Origin: Diphasiastrum complanatum
Taxonomy: Eukaryota > Streptophyta > Lycopodiopsida > Lycopodiales > Lycopodiaceae
NCBI GenBank assembly: GCA_029204225.1
Contig: CM055101.1
Coordinates: 58,703,579 to 58,767,578, forward strand
Length of the DNA: 64,000 nt
Direction: 5' to 3'
The position numbers were made by a program, and so were the translations under genes. Positions 23,990 to 35,439 of the stretch are shown one piece after another. The notes beneath the pieces are model-generated. The model was given only the letters and a program-made list of their open reading frames with translations, had not been told where the DNA came from and ran no database searches. Each line of letters begins with the position of its first letter. The stretch's first letter is position 1.

Positions 23990-24570
23990 TGAAAATGCGA
24001 CGGTAGTAGGGCGCTGGACAGCCTCCAGTCAATATAAAAAATGGACAGCAAATCGGTGACGAAAAGTGTCGAAAATGATGAGGTAGTAGGGTGCTGGGCA
24101 ATAGTTACCAAATCTGCAAAAACAATGAAAATTCGCCGAAAAAATCGACGAAAGTGATGGGTTACCGCTGAAAATGAGATGATAGTAGGGCGCATATAAA
24201 AAATGGACAGCAAATCGGTGACGAAAAGTGTCGAAAATGATGAGGTAGTAGGGCGCTGGGCAATAGCTACCAAATCTGCAAAAACAATGAAAATCTGCCA
24301 AAAAAATCGACGAAAGTGATGGGTTAGCAGGGTGCTGGACAGCCTCCACCAAAACTGCAAAAAATGATGAAGAAATCGTCGAAAGTGATGGGCAGTAGGG
24401 CGCTGCTGGACAGCCACCACCAATCTGCAAAAATGACGAAGAAAAATCGATGAAAGTGATGGGTGGTAGGGCACTGGACAGCCTCCACCAATCTGCAGGA
24501 AGGTTGATGGAGAAAAATCGATGAAAGTGATGGGTGGTAGGGCGCTGGACAGCCTCCACCAATCTGCAGG
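23990..24570 (-). repeat. Tandem repeats in the element leader
   Basis: About 70-75 bp units carrying AAAGTGATGGGTGGTAGGGC and GCTGGACAGCCTCCACCAAT recur from just inside the PBS. A larger block containing ATATAAAAAATGGACAGC is itself repeated at 24032 and 24194 (162 bp apart). Confidence 0.82.
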
Positions 24571-24573
24571 AAA

Positions 24574-24587
24574 GTGCTCTGATACCA
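24574..24587 (-). other. Primer binding site of AG...CT element
   Basis: The reverse complement, TGGTATCAGAGCAC, matches an initiator tRNA-Met PBS and touches the LTR start at 24588. It confirms the unusual LTR boundary independently of the target duplication. Confidence 0.88.
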
Positions 24588-24917
24588 AATTACAAGCTAA
24601 GATTCACTAGCTATGCTAGAAAGCAGGAAGAGAATGCTTAAGGAGGCTAAAAGAGGAGCAATCATCATCAACTGAATAAAGGAAAACAATGTTGCCCTAC
24701 TTATACCCTCTCCCTGAATCAAATGGAGATTCAAAAAAGGGAGGGAAAAGGATCTGGAGGGAAAATAGTGCGCCCTCCCAATAGGAGGACCCCCACTCCA
24801 AATCAATGTGACCAAGTCCTAAAAATATAACCAAAAATAAAAAGCCCTTAGGCCTGCTTATGCATAATAACAATAAAAGAATGGACGCGGCGAATGTAAT
24901 GAGCTAAGTCCATAACT
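24588..24917 (-). repeat. 5' LTR of AG...CT element (330 bp)
   Basis: Starts AATTACAAGC (one change from the partner's AGTTACAAGC) and ends CATAACT. It is about 42 bp shorter through internal deletions, one of them about 19 bp near its left end. The PBS abuts it. Confidence 0.87.
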
Positions 24918-26879
24918 AATCCATTTTGAGTTTACTATTGATTCTTACTTTGATTGAATGACATGTGCATAGAATTAGTATGATGAATTTATCACGTTTG
25001 TGATGGGAGAGGAGGGAGGGGGTGTTCTTGAGTTCCATGTTTCTAAAAACATTTGAAGCTACTTGCTTGAAATTTGTATTGAGGTTGATAAGTTGCAGCA
25101 TGTCAAAGTGAAAGGTGGGTCCCAGACCCCATAATACATATCCATTACATATTAAGAATTGAGGTTTGCCAGCAAGTTCAATTGTGATAGATTTATGCAA
25201 CTACTACTATAAGCAGCACCACTGTAAACTACAATTTTTAGCAAGCTATTCTTTATTTAGAATGATCTCATCTCTTGATCTTTGACTTAACCCATTTGTT
25301 CCTTCAGTATTTTGAATGATTAGTGTCATGTTTAGAATCATCAATTGTGGTTATAGGGGGAGTGATCAATCCACGTGTTCATTCTACTTTTGTGATTGCT
25401 AATCCTTCTTACAATGGATCAAGGACAATCAATTGGCAATAGTTACAACTGTAGTAACCTTGGAAATTGGACCTATCAATGTTGCAAGAAGAGGGGAGGT
25501 TTGAAGGCTAAGAAATCTAAGGATAAGCATGATGTGAAAGAGGTTGTGTCAGGCTCTCCCTGAAGTACACTCATACACAGACCTCAGTAAAGCGTGTACA
25601 GATGGATCTCAAACTCAAAATTTATGGAAGTCACAGTAAGTAAATTGTATCTTGTCTTGTGGTGGACCATGTGGTTGAGAGAAACCATTGATGCAAGTGC
25701 AAGATAGAAGACTTGTCTTGTGCATGGCTCTTGAGACCACAGGGTGGTTCATTTAGTGTACCTGCTGTTATTGAACATACTCCCACTTTTGCCTGGATGA
25801 GAAATTTTAGGTGGTGTCTGGAGTATATGAAAATCGATGCTTGCTTGTAGTCACTTTCAAGGAAGAGAAATTTGCGATGCAGGTGATGCCATGACTAGTC
25901 ACCATGCTAAGAATGCGTCAAGTACCTCTACAAAGACTATAGGCTGAATACACAAGCATCTTTCTAACTGTCGATGGAGATTACTATTTTCCAGCAGGTT
26001 TATACTTTATGGGATTCCTGTCTGCATTGGAATAATGTCCAACTGTCGCTGTCTAGTTTTTCTATGAGCATGATTCTAGTTCTATATTACCCAAATCTTT
26101 GAAGTTGTTAACTTGACGGATCATCAGAAAGAGAATAACCAGATTACAATTTCAGAGGTTCATCTTTCATGGTCATTAGCGGTATCAGTAGGCTATTACA
26201 GTAAGTTGGTTCAGGTGTTATGGTGCCACGCAGATGAGAAATATGATTTAAACTCTTTCTGAAGATTCAGTACTATCTCTTAGAACATCAATTTGACCTT
26301 GTTTGTTTTCGTTCCTTCTCATCACCCCACTCCAACAACAGGACAAATGCTAAAATGCTTTATGGCTGCAATTCAGGCATTGCTGCTAAAATGTCAAAAC
26401 TTTTTGTACTTGGTTCCGATTTCCAAACTGCGTATCGATGTAACTTTGGTTTCAGTTAGGGACTTCGCTTTTTCAAATATGCTACTTGTTTAGAGCACCT
26501 GAATAATTTCAACTTTTTGCATTTACAGACCTTTATGATTTGTTAAATTTGTGCTTTTTGTTCTCATCCTGCATCAACCTTTAGGTTACACTTGGGAAAC
26601 CTCATCTTGTGAAGCTTTAGCTTTTATTGTTAGGCTGCTGTTGCTCTCAGCCACAATGTCACCTAGGAGTTGCTTCAGTTTCAGTTTGCATATCATTACT
26701 AAAGCTTGGGAATTTGGGGTAACAGGTTCTTACTGCCGAGGTTAATGCTAACATTCTTGACAATACTGTCAACAGAATTATCTGTTTGAATCTTGATCTG
26801 TTGCTCATAGTAATGTGGAGTTAATGCTACCCAGTGCAGGTTACATAGAAATGATTTGAAGTGTTTCATGGTTCTGCAG
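24918..26879. other. Distal PMI1 intron, with possible copia remnant
   Basis: The host copia resumes at 24918. Near 25410-25560 a + strand frame reads NCSNLGNWTYQCCKK, a possible worn gag zinc knuckle, weak. From about 25560 to the acceptor at 26879 I see ordinary non-coding intron. The acceptor GGTTCTGCAG has a modest pyrimidine tract. Confidence 0.45.
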
Positions 26880-28032
26880 ATATGCACCTTTAGGTCCTGG
26901 ACAGGAGGGCAGTGAACTTGGTGTTGACTATATCAGTTCATCTATGAAGGGCGGCTTTTTATCTGACAGTCACCAACTAAAGAATAAAACACTGTCAAGT
27001 GGTAGTAGGAATTTAGAAAGGCATAGGAAGGTTTGTGACGTGAACTCAGAAGCTATTGTCTCCCTTGAGGATCTCGCGCCTATTGCGATGGAAAAGATTG
27101 AGGCTTTGGCATTGGAGGGATTGAAGATACAGTCAGATATGGCTGAGGAAGATGCGCCTTACAGCGTAGATGCAATGTCTTGGAACGAAGCAGATGCCAT
27201 AGGGAGCAGGAAGCAAACGAATGATGGTTTCAACTTGCTGGCGGGATTTGCAGCCAGCCAGCTCTTGGAGGGATCTAACTTGCAGCAAGAGGAGGCTGGG
27301 GGAGAAAGTTTTATGTCATCAGCAATTTCATTGGAAGAGTGGATGAGACTGGATGCAGGCTTATATGATGATGCTGAAACTAATGAGAATACCCTTGCGA
27401 CCTTGGCTGCACATAATACTAATCACAATAGCCTTGTAGGAGGCACTAGCAAGCAGCGACTCGTACAAAACAAAGGCCCGAGGCCATGTGTAGGAGGTGG
27501 CGGGGGATTCATGGGGGATACTTTGACTCTGGCAATGCTGGTCCAGCTAAGGGACCCACTTCAGAATTTTGAACCAGTAGGGGCACCGATGATGGCATTG
27601 GTTCAAGCTGAACGTGTCCTTGTCCCACCTCGTCCAAAGTTATGGAGGAGGGTGTCTGTGATGGGAAATGGTGAGGATGATGAAGATCAGAACAAAACTG
27701 AGCAGCAGCAACAATTCAAGATTATAGGAGTTCATGTTTCTGGCTTAAAACCCAGTGAAGATATTAAGGAAGATAAGAAGAAACTTTGGGGAAGTCAGAA
27801 GCAGCAGCAGTCAGGCTCTCGCTGGCTTCTTGCCAACGGCATGGCCAAATTAGCCAAGCCAGCACTTCTAAAATCAAAACCTGTGCCTTTCACACCAAAG
27901 GCAAAACAAAGTGAGTCATTGTGGAGCATATCATCTCACATTCAGGGGAATGGGAAGAAGTGGCAGCAAAGTTCAGCCAGAAACTCCCTCGTCCGAAATC
28001 CTGATGTGACTTTTTGTAAGAGCAAACGGTAG
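26880..28032 (+). CDS. PMI1: PMI1-family protein, exon 2 (conserved C-terminal region)
   Basis: Joined to exon 1 the protein reads HRYAPLGPGQEGSELGVDY. The PMI1 family C-terminal blocks follow in order: SLEDLAPIAMEKIEAL with EGLKIQSDMAEEDAP, a segment SLEEWMRLDAG, MGDTLTLAMLVQLRDPLQNFE, and LVQAERVLVPPRPKLW. The tail QSGSRWLLANGMAKL and SLWSISSHIQGNGKKWQQ (about 27925-27970) resembles the LysM-like end seen in many family members. The stop TAG is at 28030-28032. The same frame has an ATG at 26944, but that Met is internal to the family alignment and is not the start. Confidence 0.93.
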
Positions 28033-28520
28033 CTCTTTTCTTTGACTTGGAGTGTGGCAGTACTGTGAAGAACTTGTGTCGTGAAAAGTCATGTAAATGA
28101 TACAAGTAATTGTAAGTTTATTGTACATACATACATTAGTCTTCTCTTTCCTTAGTTCACAAAAACAAAAGAGTTTTTTTTATTGACATGTGAAAGCTGC
28201 AGCCTTGTAGATCATTGTCACAGGTGGCTTACTTTTGTGTAATCAAGTCTTGTACCATAGCATTGTAGTTTGTTTGTCTGGTACACCATCACTGAGGATT
28301 GCAAGTTCTTCGTCATTTTTGCTGTTTAGCCCTGAGAATGCAGGTTTGGAGTAAGAGAAGAGTGTGAATTGAGGCTGGCTCAAGCATCACGCGATTTTTT
28401 AATTATTTTTGTATGGTAATGTTCACAAATCAGGAATTTTTTTCAAATAAAACAAAGTTTGTTAATATCAGTGGAATTGTGACTAATAAAAGCTTCAGTA
28501 TATTTAAAACTTGTTCAGTT
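28033..28520 (+). other. PMI1 3' UTR region
   Basis: Non-coding sequence after the stop. Candidate AATAAA-type signals occur at about 28445 (CAAATAAAAC) and 28487 (CTAATAAAAG). The cleavage site is not determined. Confidence 0.4.
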
Positions 28521-29749
28521 TGGTTTTCCTTTGCGGGAGGGAGGTATCTGAGACACTCAGTCGAGCAGACTTGAGTTGTAGTTTAATAATTTTATCAGGA
28601 TAGATTTTCACTTTGCTGTAGAGCCATGGTGGAGTGATTAGCACTCATAATTGTAGAACAATGGTCAAAAGAAAAGCAACGAGCAACTGATGGCTGTCAG
28701 TGAATGATGTTTACTGAAAGGGTCTACAGACTATGAAGCTTTGTGGTGGCACGATCAGCGCGATACATGTGACCGTAAGCTGCAAAGAGCAGCATTTTAG
28801 TTAGAAGATTGCCCAAATCCTTGCACACATGTGACAACATATTAGAGTTTCGCAAGAATTTTGTTAGACATCGTAAAATTTTGGTTTAGGCTACAATTAT
28901 GGGCTCTTTGCCTCATTGTGAAAGGGCATCCTTGTGTGGTTTGTTGAGGAACAAAAATGCATGTGTATTAGAAAACTTGAGATGTGGACTTGAAGCCTAG
29001 TCAAATGGCATTTTAGTTGTTCCAGATTTTAAGCCAGTGGAGATAGTGATTTGTATGAGTCAATAACTTAATTGCAACTTTGCGTTGATATGAATCGAAT
29101 AAGTGAATCTTCAATTCTAGTTATTTGTTTAACACCACATGGACCAATTTTCATTGATTTTTGTAAGAAGATGGTAGTTTAATCTTGGGGAGTGCTTCAT
29201 GTGTTTGTTGTTTCATAAAGAATAAACAAACTGGTATTAAGCCTAAAGAAAGATAAATTTTGACTACTTATCATCGATTGATTACATGAAAAACTCTCAC
29301 CAATTTTTTGTAAAATAACTCTGTGTAGGGATACTTTGGAGCCTCATGCTCTAATTTTGGTAATGCCTAATATGTGGTTGTACGATATACACAATGAAAG
29401 CTCGTGCTATCAAGGACCCTTGCATTAAAAAAACTGCGGTTATTGTGTTCTGAGCAATCATTATTCCATGGCCAAACAAGAGTGATTATATAGAAAGAGA
29501 TGATTTTAAGATAAGGTCAAATGGAGAGCAAATGAGTTTTAGGAGATGAAGGAATCCATTCTTTTTTTTTCTACAGAGTGCAATGCTACACTTTAGTTTG
29601 GTTTGAAACTCAACAATGTTGAGATAGTAGAAGGCCACAAGGTACAATATATCAACCAAGCCAACAATTTAGTGTGCAATTAGAAAAGCACCTTTGGTGG
29701 ATTGCGATATTTGAGGTTTTGAATGTTAACAAATGCGAGTTTCCCAATG
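28521..29749. other. Intergenic DNA, nothing recognised
   Basis: AT-rich sequence with short, unconserved frames. One tRNA-like A-box near 28630 was checked and rejected. Confidence 0.5.
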
Positions 29750-30025
29750 TAATTCAATCACAAAGCCATATTGAATCTAATATCGGTTCAACGCGGCTGA
29801 ATGATTCTGGTTGGGGACTTTTGAACAAGGCGCGCCTTAATTCGATATTCTGTAGGAGGGGCTGATGTCGCTTCAGCGCGTGAATGATTACAATCGGGGT
29901 GTCTAGAACAAGGCGTGCGTTGATTCGATATTCCGTAAGAAGAGGGTGATATCGCATTAGCTTGCAAAAATGAGAAATAAGTGGACGTAAAATGAAGGCG
30001 TGCGTCCATTCGATATTGCGAGAGA
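29750..30025. repeat. 83 bp degenerate tandem repeat, about 3.3 copies
   Basis: GAATGATT at 29799 and 29882 starts successive units. Each holds AACAAGGCGYGC, ATTCGATATT and a TGATRTCGC block. A partial unit precedes and a diverged third unit starts near 29965. Confidence 0.82.
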
Positions 30026-31825
30026 AGGCCAGAGAACAAAATAATAATGTAGTTATGACAAAAAGATCACAAAATTTCAGTAAATTAGGTGGTGCTCATA
30101 TTTATGCATGGTACATGGGTGTTCAATAGATTGATTAGACAAAATTTCATGCATGAAGCTATTTTTAGCAATTCTAGTTTAAAAACTTGATTTCCTAGTT
30201 TCTAGGCAATTTACGTAAAAAATTTGATTTTTTTTTAGAAATCACTACATGTCATATTTGATGCATGCCGGATGTTTCGGAATCCTTAAAATCCTAGTTT
30301 ACGTAAAATTTGAACTATGGATGTTTTGGATGTGTTCAAATTCGTTGAATATTGATCAGATAGAAATCGCTTGTAAAGTGGTTGATCTTACTACATTGAA
30401 ACAGTCAATTTTTAAGGTCACAGTTCCTTTCATTTTTAGTTGTAGATATTGAAATCTGTCAAGTAATTGGAGCATTTCTTGCTTTTTGGGATCAGTAAAG
30501 ACCAAATTTAACGCAAATCTTATTGGAACAGTTTCTATCTGATCCATAAGGGGATTTGCCAATAATTGAGTGTGGCACTTAAATAGTTGAACAATTAAAA
30601 TAGTTTGGTTCATTAGTAGTTAAAGTACTACTGATACCAAATTGAACTTTTTCCTAGCACAAATTTGGGGCTTTTAGCCTGAGCCATATTTGCAAGGGAG
30701 GAAAGAGATGAAGCCTAAGGGGTAGTTGATTGGTTGATCCAGTCAATCAGTTTTGTTAATCTATCGTCAATTCCTGAAGTATAACTGATAACAAATGAGA
30801 ATAGCAATTGGGAATTAATAAAGAAGACTGCCTCTAGGAAATTGGTTTCCTTTTCCCCAGTGATAATTAGAATTTCGAGAGATCAAAGATTCTAAGAGAA
30901 AAGTGAGTGGCAAGTCAGATAATCCATTTATGGAACCATCTCTGTTTTGCAATTGGATTTGGATCTTGCAAGTGATGGCAGATGAAAGGTGTTCCATACA
31001 GGAATCTAGTAATTTGGGTTCTATTTGTGACATTATAGAGTGTTCTTTTATAATGACTAAAACAACCAAGAGAAATTCTAACATGTAAAAGAATTAAGTT
31101 CTTTTTTACCGATTCTGAAATAGATATTGGATATCTAGGACAATATGGTATTTGGTTTTGTTGAGATCCATGTTCCTTTTGGGTTAGTGAATACACTTGA
31201 GGCAATTCATCTGTACTTGAACGATACCTTTTCGTCTTGTCCATGTTGGGGTACAATGTGAAGTGGTATTCTTTTGGTAACACTTAAGGAGCATGAGGGA
31301 TTCCCTGGATTCGGTTGTGAAACTGATCCCATTAGAAAAAATATTAGGACTCAAAATGGGCCCTTTGTCAAGATGCTTTTTTTTACTTCGCACGCTTTCA
31401 ACGCTTATGTGTCCCAATCAATGGTGTCCATCTGTGACGAACTGTAACAATGGTTGACGGACGGAAATCGTTTTTAACTATCCCGGCCAAATTTTCGTGA
31501 TTTTCAAATATCCCACCGGGCAGAACAAACGATTGTGATTGGACCACAGTTACTACCCGAATACTCTTTTGTTGCACATCTTTGTACACTCGAGGTTGAT
31601 TTGACATCAATAGTCGTAAAGTGTAGTTAGCTATTCCTTGTAGTTTAGGAACTTCTTGTCATTCTTAGGTATACCTCTCATCTTCTCGCCCTCTCTGTTA
31701 TTTCGGATTGCCATTCTTTGGTTTACCTCTCATTCTCTTTGTTCTCTCTGTTATTTCATATTGTCATTATATAGTTGGATATAGGATAGTCAAATAGTCT
31801 TTTTGACTTGGGCAAACCAGATCTA

Positions 31826-32300
31826 GATACAGAGGATTCTTGGAGGAAAAGCTGGTGGTATGGGACATCAATGATTCCAAAGGGGATTTCTTGGCTGAGA
31901 ATGATCTGTAGAGTGATGGTTAGTAATTATTGTGATGGCCATACTAACAACGAAATCCATTGATTTTTTGTTTTGGGTATTTTGAGAAATTTTGAGATAC
32001 AGATCGATCCCAAATGGTATCTTATTATTCGCAAAATCTAGAAGCCCTGAAATCTATTTCTCTATTATGTTAAACCTCTACTTTATAGAAATTTATTAAA
32101 TATGAGACAATTGGATTGAGATTCATATAATTCCTTCCAGTGTAGAACTTGGTTCTAAAGGACTGAAAAGTTATATGAAATTATACTTCCATATATGATT
32201 TATGAATATGGCTCAAAATCTATTGATGTTTTCAATTGATTCAGTGGAGTTTAGACTTCCTAGACTCAAATGTTAATCTCTATTTGATAGTAAATTATTG
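31826..32300. repeat. Diverged direct repeat, copy 1
   Basis: Matches 33165-33660 at a steady offset of 1,337-1,340 bp. Anchors: GCTGGTGGTATGGGACATCA at 31851 against GCTGATGGTATGAGACATCA at 33188, and TATTTTGAGAAATTTTGAGA at 31978 against 33316. Confidence 0.75.
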
Positions 32301-33164
32301 AGATGTAATATTTTTATCACTCAAGATAAGATATATGTATTATCGTATTTTAAAGTTTGAATAGTTTGTTAATATTGACGGAGTAATGCCAAACCAGTCA
32401 ATAAAAGAAAACAGTCCAATTTTATTGGAGAATTTGTAATTGATAGAAACTGATCAAAAGTATAAAACTGATTTCATTTCCAGTTAAATCCTAGGGTGAA
32501 TTATATTCAGAAGATCGGACTAGTAGTGTTTTTCATACTAGTAGAGGATTTTTGGTATATCAGTTATTCAGCCCAGAGATAGAATAGAAATGAAATGGTT
32601 TCAAACTTTTTTCCAACAATAATCAATTTTAAACATTTACTAATGTCGTTACGACTTCTTAGTACCTTAGCTGGAATAGATTTTCAGGGAACTGAAAATT
32701 CTGAGGGAAGAAGAGTGGACATCAGTCGTAGTAAGTGTGAGTAGGGAAGGTATTTCGCAATTAGGACTTTGGTAATCCCAGTAAGTAATTGCTTTTCATT
32801 TAGTTGAACTCATAACTGATATCTTTGTGACCGTTGAGTTATCCGCAGTTTTGGATGTCAATTGTGATGTTAGAAGTGGAATCTGATACTTGGATTACAT
32901 TGGATCTGTTAGTTGACAGAAGCTTGTCTCTAAATTTGATGCATCAGTAGGGGATTTGAAGCTTATTCATTAACTAGAAAAGATCAGAATGTAATATTGA
33001 ACCATGTTAATTCTTCTATTTAAGTCACAGGATCAGATGTGGATTTTGGTATCCATCTGATAGACATGCCAGTCATCCAAGTAAAGAATTCTCCAAAGTA
33101 TGGGAACAGGAGATAATTCCTATACGGATTATAGGACAGCTAGATGATCAATGGATCTCTAGAA

Positions 33165-33660
33165 TTAAGGATTTTCTGGAAGGAAGAGCTGATGGTATGA
33201 GACATCAGTAATTTTGGAAAGGAGATTCTAGGATTGTAAAGATCTGATGATCAATGGTGTGGTTAGTACCTAGTCGCGATATGGGAAAAATAAAACTGTT
33301 TGATCAAATGTGGGGTATTTTGGGAAATTTTGAGATTTAATCTAGATTCCAATGTGGTATCTCATTATTTACAAAATCAGAGGCCCTCAAAACTATTTCT
33401 TGTTTTTTTATGATTAATCCTGTACTTCTTATAATTTCTCGAATATTAGACATCAGACTAGTTTATATGATTCTTTACAGCATGAAGTTATTCTTCTAAA
33501 AGACTGTTATGTAATATAAATTACTACTTGTGTGAATAGACATGGAATTCAGATAGATTCTATGGTTTAAGTGTTTCAATTTATTAAACCTAGAATATCT
33601 CTTTTTGCATAAATGGATTTCAATGGAAGGGTAGTTTTTGTCACTCAGGTTGAAAATATT
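33165..33660. repeat. Diverged direct repeat, copy 2
   Basis: Partner of 31826-32300. The shared blocks keep order and spacing for about 450 bp with many substitutions, so the duplication is old. It could be a pair of worn LTRs or two units of a long satellite; no TG...CA ends were found. Confidence 0.75.
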
Positions 33661-35439
33661 TGAAGGGAAAGTCTTGAGTGTAATAGAGTGAATCCTTTGG
33701 TGGAATACACTTATTATTGACTTTTCTTGGATTTGAGTATTTTCATATATCATCTTTCTAGTTAACTTTTATTGTAATTTACAATTTCTTTAACAGGAGG
33801 GGTGAAGTGGTGGGATAAAATTCTATTGGGAAATCTGTAGGTTGCATAGTTTTTGGAAGAGAACCAACTGTGGTATAGAATCGAGATATGGTCTGAAAGT
33901 AATTTTGGATAGATTCAAAGTAAGATACTTAATTGGAACTTTTCAAAAACAGAGAAATTCTCTAGAGATTGTGGTGGACAATCTGGAACTAGAACAAGTT
34001 TGATATTTGAATCATTATCTATAAGTAGTACAGTAAAAGTTAAAAGGTTACTAATTCTATTTTGATTGGAATAGAAGTAAGTTTGATCATAATTTGAGTC
34101 TGAGAGTTCTATATTGGATTAACCTAATCTTAGTTTAGTACTAGGATCAGAGAGGGGTTGATTGAGTGGAAGAAATTATGTAATTAGAGGTAAAATGGGT
34201 TGGAAAACTGTTGAGAGTGAATTTTATTTGTCTTAGAGATTTTCTGGATATGTTGTTTACTCATGAGAGATAGAAAATCTTTTGTAGCTGAGTTACAAGA
34301 TCTCAGTGAGATATCTGAGTAACATATGTGGGTTCTGGAGGAATCTGCCAGATAAAAATGTGTTTATGTACTAGGTCATAGTGAGATTATTCACATATGT
34401 GCACAATTAATCTTGTATAAATCTACTATGTATTCTTGGTTACTAGAGTTATTTGGTGCACTTAACCTAGTCGGTAAACATAGACATATAATCAAGTATT
34501 GTTTGGGCAGATACTTGCAGAGTTAACAAATCTTTGAAAGGGAAATTTATGGATTAACTTATAAATGATTTAGGTAAGGATCTAAATGTGGTGTCATACT
34601 AGTATAATTGATTCTTCACCTAGACATTTGAGATTTCTGAATCATTGGCAATTAACTTGAGTAGTTGATTACTCCATGATGAAGTTAATTGGTAAAACGA
34701 TCAGTGTGATGTGGATTCACCAGGAACTGATAGTTTTGATTTATATTGTTTGTAAGACGCGTGATTAGTGAATCATTTGAATTCATCAATTAAAATTGTG
34801 TGCATTGGATATACAGTATTCTTGGGGTAGAGTTTTCCTTAGTTAAGGAATAGACTCAGCTTATTAGTGATTGTATCCCAGAGCGCTCAATTGGATAACA
34901 AATCATAATGTATCCAAGAATAATATCTGAATTGAAATTCAGCAGGACTTTGGGTATCTAGATTTGATTCTAGATTGTAATCTAAAGTTTTTTTTCTTGT
35001 AGTTAAAGATGATTGTCATTTTGGTATGTGTTCAGTCTTTAATTACTAGTGGTTTCTAGAACTTAAATCTTGCACTTCAGTCAAAGAATCTTGTTTGAAG
35101 AATGTTCCTAAATCCAGTATTTTCTTAGTGGAAAGATTTTGGAATGATTCTTACTTTTCTTGAGTTATGTTGGACATATACTCCAGTATCCAATGTAAAT
35201 GATTAAGTATGATTTTGGATTCCAGGAAATTATGATTGACGAACCATATGAATCTAAATATTTATGGTTGATGGATCATAAATAGATACTTAATTATTGT
35301 TAGAGGATTATAAGAAATGGTGATGATTCTTAAGTGTGATGATTAGTTCTTGATCTATTAATTGAGTAAGAATTCAAACCAGTGCTTTGAATCTCTTTAC
35401 TCCAGTATTTTAATTGAGGACCTATAAATCTCACAGATA

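Larger units (their letters stand above)
19172..24917 (-). mobile_element. RT-less gypsy-type LTR element with AG...CT termini
   Basis: LTRs at 19172-19543 and 24588-24917 are closely similar apart from small indels. The 5 bp AATCC occurs immediately outside both ends (19167-19171 and 24918-24922), a clean target duplication. The LTR ends are AGTTA and TAACT, not TG and CA. Inside, read right to left, are the PBS, a tandem-repeat leader, gag, an aspartic protease with a long extension, then about 1.6 kb of degenerate repeats. No RT, RNase H or integrase is visible, so it is non-autonomous. It is nested in a copia remnant inside the PMI1 intron. Confidence 0.88.
11478..26879 (+). other. 15.4 kb PMI1 intron filled with retrotransposons
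   Basis: Donor GTACTA at 11478 and acceptor GGTTCTGCAG ending at 26879 join two halves of one protein family in frame. Without splicing the frame stops after 8 more codons (11502). Roughly two thirds of the intron is recognisable LTR element sequence. The proximal 1.3 kb (11478-12784) shows no element and may be original intron. Confidence 0.9.
30026..35439. other. Long AT-rich stretch without genes
   Basis: No protein motifs, PBS or clear LTR ends. It contains one long-range direct repeat (next entries) and otherwise looks like old, worn repeat DNA. Confidence 0.5.

Noticed and set aside
24029-24588. - strand repetitive frames (FSTLFVTDLLSIFY repeats)
   Set aside because: They are translations of the leader tandem repeats located between PBS and gag; no protein family is recognised.
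28620-28690. tRNA-like A-box (TGGTGGAGTGATTAGCACTC)
   Set aside because: No B-box, no acceptor stem and no anticodon arm could be drawn; probably chance.
29754-30039. Repetitive - strand frames with RINARLVLDTP-type repeats
   Set aside because: They arise from the 83 bp minisatellite.
31826-33660. Calling the 1,340 bp-spaced direct repeats a pair of LTRs
   Set aside because: No TG...CA ends, PBS, PPT or coding between them could be found; kept only as a repeat.
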